DNA of 64,000 nucleotides from Hippasteria phrygiana. Lineage: Eukaryota; Echinodermata; Asteroidea; Valvatida; Goniasteridae. Each line of letters opens with the position of its first letter. The first letter of the stretch is position 1. Below the pieces are notes generated by a model. That model was given only the letters and a program-made list of their open reading frames with translations, ran no database searches and had not been told where the DNA came from. A program made the position numbers and the translations under genes. The stretch is from positions 1,550,001-1,614,000 of the forward strand of contig JAZGUH010000026.1 of NCBI GenBank assembly GCA_037893225.1, written 5' to 3'. Shown here in pieces: positions 31,891 to 42,515 of the stretch.

Positions 31891-32325
31891 TGGAGCAGTA
31901 TCGTTTTCAAACTAGTATTCGAGAAATTGAAATAAACTAATAAAGCTACTTTTTAGTTTACATATGCACCCAGCAATATTTATTTTCGCAAAAAAATGGG
32001 TTTGCGAGGAACGGGAAAAGTGGGCGTGGCCGTTTTTCCCACCAAGGAGTGGTTTTGGTGGAAAACAAATGCTTGCAATCGATTCAGAATCATGAAAAAA
32101 CCTAGTTTGACCCCTCATAAGCTGCTTAAGGCAGAATTAAACATTTTCTATTTTTGCCGGATAAGGTTCCGAGTACCCCAACTTTCAGCAGCTGTCACGG
32201 GTTGTCCTAGGGGAGTTCAATTTAAACCTTTTGAAATGTGTTAGAAGACACCTTTACAAACACATTGGTGAAGAAATTTCTTGGTAAGGAATTTGTTACC
32301 AGATTTTAGCAATATTCCCTGACTA

Positions 32326-33830
32326 GTATATAATACGAGTAAATACCCTCAACTTTGACTTTTTTGAGATACATACACGAGAATAAAGAGTGATAAATGA
32401 ACTTTAAAATGATACCCAAATTTATTCCTGTACCTTACTCCATTCCGAAAATATGATGCGAGAAAGACGACACCGCGCGTCGTGATGGCAAGGAACATGT
32501 TTGCGAGAAAAACGGCTTTGAAAAAAAAACACATGCGATACGCCACTCTACGTTGGGCAATGTGCACTTGTGTGTCCGTGCGTGCTGTGTACGTACACAA
32601 TTTAAATCGCCGCATAGCAACGGCATAGTTCCAAAGAGTATTATGGCTTGAAAAGATTCCCGAGGTAAATTCATGAATGTAATATTAGTTTCTAAAAGTT
32701 GTGGTATCTGTGGGAAAACGAGAAATGGAAGTGTAAACTTCATGTTTAAAACCACGCTTTCGAACACTGTAGCACTTTACCTATGGCGTTCATGTCATCA
32801 CCGTTTGAGGAGTCATGTTCCCATCACACAGGGGTTAGCACGGAAACGGTGCACGTTGTTATCAAAATGGACACATTCCCAGACCAAATTCCAAACTTTC
32901 TGAATTCTTAAAAAGTGAACAATTATTATTTTAATAACAATTTTTGTATCATCCGATTCTCATGATAATTCTCAAAGACTGATACAAAGGGTCAAAAGGA
33001 ATGACACATTACAGGATTGATTACATTTAGGGATTCAAATTTAATTCAAGTCTGTTTTATATTACACATTTTTCTTGACAATCATTTACTGACACTAGTT
33101 TTAGGGACGAAGAGGATATGTAGTAGGTAGGTACATATGTCACAGGTTGTCCCAACGTTTAATGGATTCCTGCTAGGTTCGTAGTTTTGTTAAAGGAACT
33201 TTGCTCCGAAATATATCCACACGGACAGCAAGTTAACGTTGATCCTCTTTCTCGGGATAAAGTGTTGTATTTCAATAATCATCACCCCAAGGTCATCACA
33301 CACACAAAATGCACAGTGCATACAGCAATAGTAGGATAAGAAATCAATTAAATGGTTCAGTCCAGTTCAAAGCAAATCAGTGGCTAATCCCATTAAATGA
33401 ATTTCTTGAATCGCTAAACAAGAGTTAAAATTTGGCTTCAGTCACGAGCGATAAACTCAACCGGAAAAAGGTATTAAAAAATAAAGAAGTACCTTGAATC
33501 GAAATAGGCACAGGACTTGTTATATGCACAAGGGGTCATCCAGTTACGATTAGCACTGACATGGTACACGATAATTCAAATCAAAATACAATGGCAAATA
33601 CATCATAAATACAGGTTATGGGTCTTTGCTGGTTTTTCGTGCGCTTGCATCAGAACTTGGGTGCGGCTTGATGGACTTGACTGAGGCTTGACACGGGGGT
33701 GGCTCCGAGTCCGAAGATCAGGGTTCAGGCACACAAGCCGAGTTCCGATGACATCACGAACAGGAGAATGGGACAGGTGTGTGGGGAGGCGAACCGGGTC
33801 GGCTCCCCAAAGCGTGACCTATATGGACAG
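32326..33830. other. Non-coding interval
   Basis: Open frames at 32349-32615, 32435-32767 and 32673-32903 overlap one another and show no domain. I recognise nothing here. Confidence 0.35.
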
Positions 33831-35052
33831 TACTCTCTGTATCAGCAGAGCACAATGGTGAGGGAAAATGACTTTTGGGAAAGTACAGAAGTTTCTAATG
33901 ATACTAAGTGTAAACTAGCACTCAGTCTGAACAGCCTTCTTACCAGAGGTCCGAATCGCTTCTGAATTCTCTAACTAAAATATGAAACAAAAATAAAAGA
34001 ATGCCTACAAAAAGGAGGTCAGACTGAAGATGATTAAACCTGCATATCTTTTGGGATGTTCGCCCAGAACAATGGAATAATTGAAAGTTCACCCAGAACA
34101 TGATAAACACGGTCATTACTCCGCACAGTGGTGAATATCATAAAATGCAAGTATATACATCGGGAAATAATTTAGTCAAAAACCAATTGTGTTGGCATAA
34201 TAGCACATTGCGGTAACCTTATTCAAGGTCATCCTGGGACAAGTTCCATGTGGTTTGTACACACTCGCTGTACACAAATAGCAGTCAGTGGGATGTCACG
34301 GGACATAACAGAAAAGGAGGGTAATGTATACACACACACAATTCGGAAGACAATACAAATATTTGAAATCTCGTGAACAAAGGCAAGTTGATTTACGGAA
34401 AAACGTGCATGTTGAAATATTGGTCATGTCATACGAATGATCGAATTTTAGGCCACGGGGTACCATATAGAAAAGATCATGCAACAAGAATATTCAAAGT
34501 AATCGGAAATCAACCAAGCGGAAATATATCTGTGTACACGGACTGAGAGTAGAGTGACCGATTCAAGTGAATACTGCAGTCACAACAGAATGGCAATCGG
34601 CAATCACAACTGGATCTTCCAATCATCGGGCAATCAATGTAATCAATGCAATACAAAACCGAACATGATCATTTCGGTCAATAATAACAGCAAAAGTGAC
34701 ATCGATCTAGAGTCGACCAAATAATAGGCAATATAATACAAGTAAATGCAGGGTACAAGGCAAACACGGTATACTAATATTGGGGTTGTTCCACCCATCT
34801 TTAGATTGTCTCAAACCGAGTCAACATAATTCAAAATACAAAGTATCCTGCAAATAAGTCAAATGGTAATAGGAAATACAAACTTCTTTTATACAATGAA
34901 AGTAGGCTTTTCTAGCAGATCACAATAGTGAGGGTGAGAAGGGCTATCATTAAAAAATGACTTTAGGGAAAGTACAAAAGTTTCCAATGATACCAATAAA
35001 CGGGCACTCAGTCTGAACAGCCTTCTCACCAGAGGTCCGAGTCGCTTCTGAG
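33831..35052. repeat. Pair of diverged direct repeats (~130 bp) about 1.08 kb apart
   Basis: The first copy at 33831-33962 ('tatcagcagagcacaatggtgaggg' to 'agaggtccgaatcgcttctga') corresponds to the second at 34913-35052. Shared phrases include 'gggaaagtacagaagtttc', 'cactcagtctgaacagccttct' and 'accagaggtccga'. The A-rich DNA between them has no frame of note. They may be remnants of LTRs or of a tandemly duplicated unit. Confidence 0.6.
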
Positions 35053-35476
35053 GAGAGGCCGGCGATCTTGGGGAATATTCTTCCGTCTACCACGCGCTCT
35101 GCCCATCGGGTGGAACAATCTCATTGGTCAAAATTATGAAACCAGGCAGATCATTCGCCTTGGGATGGAGAGTGACCAATCGGAAAGTTTACTGTCTATA
35201 CACACATGGTAGACGTAGACATAAAAAATGCAGACTTGGCCATACAAGTTTTAGCCGCGGGCATAAATGTAGCCATGTTGGCTGGGTTCTCAGACCACAT
35301 CTCCATCTGGTCAATTACTTATCCGCGTTGAGACAAAGAGGTCGTCTCGGCGACATATGGAACTTGGTCAACTTAGGGGTAAAATCTCCTACTGCACGGT
35401 AATTGAATTTACTGGAACAAAGAGGTTGCTGTCTATCCCTTGAAATCGTGGGAACTTTTCCTGTCAGACCAAGTGG
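35053..35476. other. Non-coding interval
   Basis: No gene or repeat was recognised apart from G+C-rich sequence after the second direct repeat. The frame 35124-35402 has no family signature. Confidence 0.35.
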
Positions 35477-36349
35477 TACACTGTTATTACGGTTGTGTAA
35501 AATCTTACATAAGTTGTGTAACATTTTACACAACCGCCGTTTACTATATGAACCTAGCAACTGTTGTGTAAACAGTTTACTCAACCCTAGTTGTGTAATT
35601 TGTAAACAACAGTTGTGTAGTATTTCTACACAATAGTGTGTACAATTCATTTACCCAATTAGTTGTGTAAATGGTTTACACATCAATCGGTACATTTTTT
35701 AAAGCAAAAACGGGACAAAACCTATAAAATTACGGGAAGTGCACAGTAAATTTACGGGATCTTTTTACAGTGTGGATTGCCATTAACTAACATAAATGAA
35801 TGAATTCGGAACCAGACTAAACGGAAGTAACTTATTATACATTACTAAGGTAGAGTGTACAAATGCTACGATAATCTACTAAAGACTACAAAGTGAACGA
35901 TGTTGTGATTTAGCTTTATATTCAGCGTACCCCCTCATAATAAAGTCATGGCTTCCCATGAACAATTTCAATATTTGAATATGAAATTAAAGGAGATGTA
36001 ATATGATTCTTCACCTATGTTTGTAAAAAAAGTATCAAAATTCTATGTAATTGTGGAATTGTTTGAATAAAACATATGGTCAAGAAAGTGTATTTTTGGA
36101 CTATAAACACGGCAATTTAACCTGACTTTTGTGAATAAAAATGGATTGGTTTATTTCTTATCACGAGCTTCAAAGTCTACACAACAGTTGTTTAGATTCA
36201 GTTTTTGCGACAATATCGATTTATATGCATTTACACAACCTAGCATTTACACAAATTGGATATGATCACACAACCTTGTTCAATAATTGCACATGGTGTT
36301 TATAATCTTTTCTACACAGCGGTTTTTTACACAAGAGAATAACAGTGTA
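35477..36349. mobile_element. Non-autonomous DNA element with subterminal TTGTGTAAA repeats
   Basis: The ends TACACTGTTATT (35477) and AATAACAGTGTA (to 36349) are inverted. Inside both ends the 9-mer TTGTGTAAA and its complement TTTACACAA recur many times (35493-35690 and 36178-36335). Multiple subterminal motif copies flanking an A+T-rich unique centre are the usual layout of transposase-binding regions in hAT- or CACTA-type elements. No coding capacity and no clear target duplication were seen. Confidence 0.65.
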
Positions 36350-36487
36350 AAGGGGCAGTAAAGGGGAATTTTAACAGGGGCTGACACATGTAGTAAGATT
36401 CAGTATATCGATCTATATACGAGCAGCTCTGCAAAGTGGTACTTGAGGCCAGTTATGTTTTGTGTACTGAATCTAACGAGGAAAGAA

Positions 36488-37893
36488 AGAGGAAAGAAAA
36501 CCAAGTTGCATTTTTCCGCTTTATTGGCTTTTCTGAGAGCTTGTATATTCTTCTGACCAAATATAGATTGGTAAAGAACGATTAAAATGTATTTCATTTA
36601 AAAAACAATGACTAAAATTGCCCCTTGGATGGAGTGAGCGTTTGGTCTCAATTCCTGCAAAGGTCATTCAGGATGCAAATGTTTGCATATGACCTTATGA
36701 CGTGTGTGCGCTTACTTGGCCTCGGTGGACCAGCAGCGCGGCCACTGCATGCACCACGTCTGCAGCGTGTTGGCACTATCATCCGCGTGTGTGTTATGAC
36801 ATTTTCGTCGTCAGCTGGTCGTACTTTCTTGGCAATTTTTGCCGAATTCACGGCCTTCCTAGCTTACTTTTGGAGTTCAGAGCTCGAATGTATTACAGTT
36901 GACGGTATTATGCAGCTGAAAATCTTCAGAATCTACGCTATACTCCTCCCACGAGCCACCAGATTCTGCCATTGTTCCAGAGCGAAAATTAAAAGTACGT
37001 GTACGTCTGTACGTATCGCGACGTCACTGTATGTTTTCATTTCATTGAAAATGAATTAAACTGTTGCAAACTGCTGATGACTGACTGAATGGACCTGAAA
37101 TATACAAATAAAAAAATAAGCAAGTTCTTTCTCAAAGGCAGTTGGAATTTGGAAACGTCAGGCCAGCTAATTTTTTATTCATTTTATTGAGACAGATACA
37201 ATGCAGTTACCAATACCAGACTATGTTCGCGGCGCACACACAAATCCATCCACATTTCTGCGTTTTTGCATCCCTGTGGAGACATGGCATTGTTCTCCCC
37301 TTTGTCCCTGTACTTAAGCAAACCCCCATAGTCTTTGTACACAAAATTCCTTGTGGAGACAATCTAACCCATAGAATTGCCTAGTGGAGACCTATTCAGT
37401 CCCTTTGTCTCTATTGTTTTCATGTCTCCACAGGGTACGGTATATCTCTCCATCCACACACATTCCAAACCCAAATTTCAGTGTCAAAATATGGATGAAT
37501 AAGACACGAGTAAGCTTCCTGCTCCACAAAGACCCCATTAAAAACATAATGAAAAACTCATCAGTGCAACGTTCATGCAATAATGCACCGCCAGGAACAT
37601 TAAAAATAGGACAAAACCAACACATAGTACACACGTACACGCATAAACACAATGGGCACTCGCACAGTGACGTCATCTATCTCCACGCAACTACATCACA
37701 CGATTGGATTGTAAACACGCGGTTGACCCCGAGCTTTTCTGATTCTGAGCGAAAGAGACTCCAAAGTAAAACTTCTCTAAAATTGCCAAATCCATGCATA
37801 AACTCTTCAAACCTACTTTGTTAGGTTTGGGGAGGCATAAGCTCTCAGAAAAGCCACTAAAGTAAAAAACTGCAAATTGGTTTTCTTTCCTCT
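36488..37893. mobile_element. Kolobok-like element, copy 2 (inverted relative of 26064-27451)
   Basis: The ends AGAGGAAAGAAAACCAA (36488) and, inverted, the same sequence ending at 37893 are followed by TTAA at 37894-37897; the left TTAA is lost. Read on the minus strand, the right end matches copy 1 over at least 250 bp with substitutions: 'tatgcctccccaaa', then 'tcagaaaagctcgggg', then 'gacgtcactgt' in the same order. The length (1406 bp) is close to copy 1. No THAP frame survives; the frames 36625-37059 and 37384-37824 show no domain. Confidence 0.7.
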
Positions 37894-38010
37894 TTAAATA
37901 TAGGTCTATCCGAAAATGAAGTTTTTTGAATTTCAATCAAGCTAGAAAGACTTTGTTTAACTTGTGGCAGTTTGCATTTAAGGGACCGAGTTGAACCTAG
38001 GATGGGCAGG

Positions 38011-38220
38011 AACCTTTTCATTGTTCACCCTTAGGAAGGAAACATTCCCACCCGACCCCAATTATTAACGAAGGCGAGAGAGTTTCAAATTCCGCTACAA
38101 ACAACCCTCGGCAAAAGTGCCTTGTTCAAACAATTTAATTCACATGTACAAAATATGTACAATCCCATTTTGACCAAATAATAGTTTTCTTGCCTGCTTT
38201 AAACTGGAACAATACTTAAC
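38011..38220 (+). repeat. Dispersed ~208-bp repeat, copy 1
   Basis: From 'aaccttttcattgttcaccc' to 'ggaacaatacttaac' this matches 40313-40519 with a handful of differences. In the second copy it is directly joined to a mariner fragment. Confidence 0.8.
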
Positions 38221-39197
38221 AAGGTCCGGCTGGTCACATAAAATATTGGTGCATCCCGGAATATCACCCCTATATAGGTCTAGCGTTTTTGAAAGGGCTG
38301 AAAGCAAGAGAACTGTATTTTTATGTAGGATTTAAATTTTGCATTATTTTGTCTAGGCCCTACGTGAAAATTAAAACTGGGAACACGGGGCATGGAACGT
38401 GTGAAATGTTATTAGAGTTCACTTCATGAACTATATGGCTCGTCTCATTACTGTTTGGTCAAAGAATGGTAGGAATCAGGTAGACAGAGTTGGCTCCCCT
38501 GTCGTTGCAGAATTCCCTTATCTTGTCAAACAATTATAGGTTGTTGTTTAGCATCGAGTTCGGGTGCATGGTAGCGTATCTGGCATTGTCTGGTAAGCTC
38601 TTCTAGAGGGTCATATGCATCCGCGTGCGAGGAAGTACGTATCGTTCTGTCAGTGGGACGCTTTGATGCATACACTACTGATCCCAGTTCTTTTGATGAA
38701 AATCTGTATTACAAAAAATATAACCTGTGATTGTGTGCATTGTAGCCACTGGAATGCGAGCTCCTTTCCCGGCATCACCCTGATTGCACTATCCACTCAT
38801 GCATGTTGTCTGCCATTATCAAAGAATTGAAAACGCGGCCATCTTGGAAAATTAAATAATCTTCCATAATCTAAAATTGAAGTAAATGAAGGGCTTCCTC
38901 CATTTTTGAAAACGACATGACGCTGAACTTCTTTTGTACTTAAATGTCGAATGTACCCTGGATAATGACGCTATTTCCCATGGTATCAATTTACTGGAAA
39001 CACACGGGGAATGTGGGTGTTGTACTCCATTCCACAATCCACACAAAACAAACAAAATTTGATTGGCCATTGTTTGAATTCGATCTATTTAGCATACTGT
39101 GGCGGGCACCCCCGGGCCAACCTCTAGTGTCTCCCCCAATAGTCTCATCTGGTTTATTGGACTGTCATCAATCAATAATCAATTATTGATTAGACTT

Positions 39198-39198
<1 letters not shown>
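38221..39198. other. Non-coding interval
   Basis: No gene was recognised; frames 38615-38830 and 38944-39189 carry no domain. Confidence 0.35.
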
Positions 39199-39231
<33 letters not shown>

Positions 39232-39508
39232 CCCTTAAGGAGACATGTTTTAGATATTTTTGTACCTTAGGGAGACAAGTGACATTAGGGAGACATTTCG
39301 ATGTCTCCCTAATGTCACAGCCCCTTAAATATTGAGAATTTTACTGTCGGAACTGGGTTATATCGATAGAGGATGGTCCAAAACATAAATATACCAAATT
39401 TCGTGGGGGTAGGATAGGGGATATTTGGGTTAGGTTACATTAAAGTTGAAAAAGAAATTGTGCACAAGTCTATGGGAATGTCTCCCAAATGACCCATCGC
39501 CCGTAATG

Positions 39509-39562
<54 letters not shown>
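39199..39562. repeat. Two trinucleotide microsatellites
   Basis: A CAG run of about 10-11 units lies at 39199-39230 and a TAA/ATA run of about 18 units at 39508-39562. Between them are several 'gggagacat' motifs in both orientations. The poly-Ile and poly-Gln frames are repeat artefacts. Confidence 0.9.
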
Positions 39563-39565
<3 letters not shown>

Positions 39566-39931
39566 CTCCTGGATGCGGCAAATGGGCGACTCTTCCCGAA
39601 ATAACCCCAAAGGGGCGACACGAGTGTCGCCCATTTAGAGCACTTTCCCCACGCGCCTTACTAAAAACTCCAAAGTAGCGACTTTCGCAATAGGGAGCCA
39701 GTTATGTGTCGCCCTATTCGACCAGGTCACCCTAACCCACTCTTTTCTAGGATTATGTGTCGCCCTATCCGGCAATTGAGGAAAATATAGGCAATTTATA
39801 ATGCGCCATTATCCACCTTAATGAGATGCTCAAGGCGCAGAGAACAAAAACAAAGGGAACAGAGATACAAATATTCGAAAACATGGACATTACAACAACA
39901 CAAATAACTTGACAATCAAATATATGAGCTA

Positions 39932-40200
39932 CTGGAATGCAACTTGAAAGAGGTGGGTCTTCAGAGCATGTTTGAACTCTTGCAGGGTGGAACAGTCACG
40001 AATATTTTGAGGAAGTTTGTTCCATAATATCGGCATGAGAAAAGGAACGGTCCCCCCATGTTATATTTGTTTTAGGCACTACAAGCAGAGAGGAATTGGA
40101 AGATCTGAGGGACCTTGAAGGTTTATACACACCATTTGTACGTGATAGTGCCTCTATGGTACGATCGCCAACGTGTTGTGCAGCGAGATTTTATGAACAC
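39932..40200 (-). pseudogene. LINE reverse transcriptase C-terminal relic
   Basis: Minus-strand translation gives AAQHVGDRTIEALSRTNGVY, KPSRSLRSSNSSLLVVPK, then GDRSFSHA and LWNKLPQNIRDCSTLQEFK, ending LKTHLFQ. This is the standard C-terminal end of CR1/Jockey/L2-type non-LTR retrotransposon RTs (R.LRSS ... GDR.F ... LWN.LP ... F...LK..LF). It contains frameshifts and is cut off upstream. Its sequence differs from the LINE at 42-50 kb, so it is a separate family. Confidence 0.75.
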
Positions 40201-40312
40201 CGAAATATGTGTATAAAAACAAAATGAAAAGAAGGATTGTAGTGGCTGTGCTTTTTGCAAACAGAGCACGACGGCCAAGGTAAATATGGGGCAAGGCAAG
40301 ATAACCTTTTTA

Positions 40313-40519
40313 GTGTTCACCCTTAGGAAGGAAACATTCACATCCGACCCCAATTATTAACGAAGGCGAGAGAGTTTCAAATTCCGCTACTAACAACCCT
40401 CAGCAAAAGTGCCTTGTTCAAAAAATGTAATTCACATGTACAAAATATGTACATGTATTTTGACCAAATAGCATAATTTGAGGTTTTCTTGCCTGCTTTA
40501 AACTGGAACAATACTTAAC
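40313..40519 (+). repeat. Dispersed ~208-bp repeat, copy 2
   Basis: This is the counterpart of 38011-38220. It ends exactly where the 'accctaaaagct' flank of the third mariner copy begins. Confidence 0.8.
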
Positions 40520-41117
40520 CCTAAAAGCTGCTAAAAGACTATACAGAAAAATGTCCAAACCAGGCAACCTCAGAATCTAGATTTCGACAGATCCTGATGC
40601 GGGAACTTCTTACATGAAAAATAGTCTGTATTTCATCAAAATCAGTCAAGCCAATCAGAAGTTATATCATTTTTTGTGCAGCAAGGTCGGCCCCCAACTA
40701 GGAGTGACTGACAGTGACATTTTACATGTTTCATTCCAAGAAGATGTCCGTCTGTGGTTATAGCAGCCCAGTCATGAAGGGAATCTCTCTGATCGTTTCT
40801 TGAGTCTGAAGTAAACTCCCTGGGTGGATGGTCTTTTGCTGCATAGGCTCTAGTGTTCTGTTTGTTGATGCACCCGTTCAGAGAAAACTTTGCCTCATCA
40901 CCACAGATAGATCGTCGACGCACAGCAGTGAACCATCTCGAATACCGCATCCTCCGCTGTGGATCACCTAGAGCTAAGCCATGCCGGGTCAGGACTTTGT
41001 AGGGATGGAATTTTACCTTTGCTGCCATTCGTGAAAAGGACGACTTTGGTATGTGTAGTTGGTTAGGCATGGATGATTGTCTTGGGTCGTCTTCCATGCT
41101 CGTGTATGTGTCCATGT
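40520..41117 (-). mobile_element. Mariner-like copy 3 with transposase 3' half
   Basis: The minus-strand frame 41117-40642 matches the left arm of the 21.6-kb composite: MDTYTSMEDDPRQS start, ICGDEAKFSLNGCINKQN, DWAAITTDGHLLG. It is truncated at the same 5' point and carries the same ~23-bp external flank. The terminal GGTGTCTCC of the TIR is missing, so this copy cannot transpose. Confidence 0.75.
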
Positions 41118-41535
41118 ATAGGAGTAGTGTATGTAGACTTTTTAGCACACTTTGACCTTTTCTTAAGAAATATGAAAAGGTCATATGAATAGGGATAAGT
41201 GTATAGAAATTATGATATGAATAGGGATAGGGGTAGGATAAGTAATTTCATCTCAGTTTGACCTTTTTGTAAAGGGTGTGTATTGAAATGGAAGAGAGGG
41301 TAAGAATTTTCGGCACAGTTTGACCTAAGTAATAAATAATCATGATATGACGTATGAAATGATAACGATAGGGCACGAAGGTTTTAACAAATCAGCCCAG
41401 TTTGACCTAATGTAAGGAAAAGGCTTGAATAATGAACGAGGAAGGTTGAGAATTTGAGCCCAGTTTGATCTAATGTAAGGAAAAGGGTTGAATAATGTAT
41501 GAGAAAGATTGGAAAATTTGAGCACAGTTTGACCT
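41118..41535. repeat. 64-bp minisatellite
   Basis: The phrase 'agcccagtttgacctaatgtaaggaaaag' recurs at 41393, 41457 and 41521 (period 64), with more diverged units at about 41254 and 41317. No coding potential. Confidence 0.75.
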
Positions 41536-42150
41536 ATGGAACAGGATGACTATGTAAAATATGACCCCGGTGATAAATATGAATAAATATACAGCTGGAG
41601 GGGAACTTGGCCAGCTGTTTTGGGGGGCGGATAATCCCTGGACAATGGACTGTAACTGGTTGAGTGCTACGGGGCCAATGTGGTCCGGAAGCGGCCCTTT
41701 TGAAGGCGGATAATCTCTCGGACAATAGCGGAGAGAGGCGACACTGGTTTAGGGGAACAATGTGCGTGTTTGGGGGGCTCGGACAATAGACTATAGAAAA
41801 ATGCCGAAAGTTAATGGGTAACACCATGTGAAATATATCTCTTCTAGGAAGAAGTGTGGTTCTGAAAAGAACCGGGGTGAGTGTGTAACTCGATGTTTCG
41901 GACTGTGTGCTCTGTCCGTCCTCAGGAGTGTGAGTTTGTGATTATTGGGGCGGTCTCGCGCGAGATTAATCCCCGAACCGATCGATATGAGCAGTAATTG
42001 GATTTGGAAGTCTTGGAGTCAACAATTGTAGATTATTTTATTTATGAAAATTTCAACGAAGCTGACTGATATATTCTATACGTGAGAATTTCAGCAAAGC
42101 AGACTGACTACAAATCACTTCATGTATGAACTCAAATTAGAGATTTACTT
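41536..42150. other. Non-coding interval downstream of the LINE 3' end
   Basis: Repeated short phrases ('ggcggataatc..ggacaat') occur at about 41626, 41714 and 41780. Nothing else was recognised. Confidence 0.4.
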
Positions 42151-42515
42151 GACTTTATTTTCATCTCAAGGCAATAAAACAATTTCATACATACACATAT
42201 AAATTATTGAGTTATATAACGTTGCAACATGAGTAATAAGTGAACTATAAATGTATAGAAATATAAATGCCAAGAGATGCAGGAGACCCACAAAAAGCAA
42301 AGCTTGTCGAGTGCGGGTACCCTGAACATAAACAACAACTTGAGAACTAACAGTGGAAATAACCAAATCAAACAAAAGCATAACATGTATTTAAACAAGC
42401 TTACAAAAACAGAGTATGAAACAATAAGGAACAAACATAACAGACTATACATGGTAAGTTAAAAGAAAATAAAGCAGAATAAATACATGAACATGTCCGG
42501 GATTAAATTTCTGAA

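Larger units (their letters stand above)
27948..32325. repeat. Large palindrome: ~2-kb inverted arms around a 309-bp spacer
   Basis: The left arm 27948-29880 and the right arm 30190-32325 are inverted copies. Examples are 'gttccgagtacccc' at the right matching 'ggggtactcggaac' at the left, and translated segments 29461-29793 and 30618-30280 that differ at about 7 of 112 residues. Near 31090-31365 the right arm has sequence absent from the left. Both arms carry pieces of the same transposon-associated gene, with the 3' pieces pointing outward and the 5' pieces inward. The spacer (29881-30189) continues the left-arm reading frame. Confidence 0.85.

Noticed and set aside
34296..34487. Cysteine-containing 63-aa frame
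   Set aside because: No known cysteine spacing and no neighbouring support.
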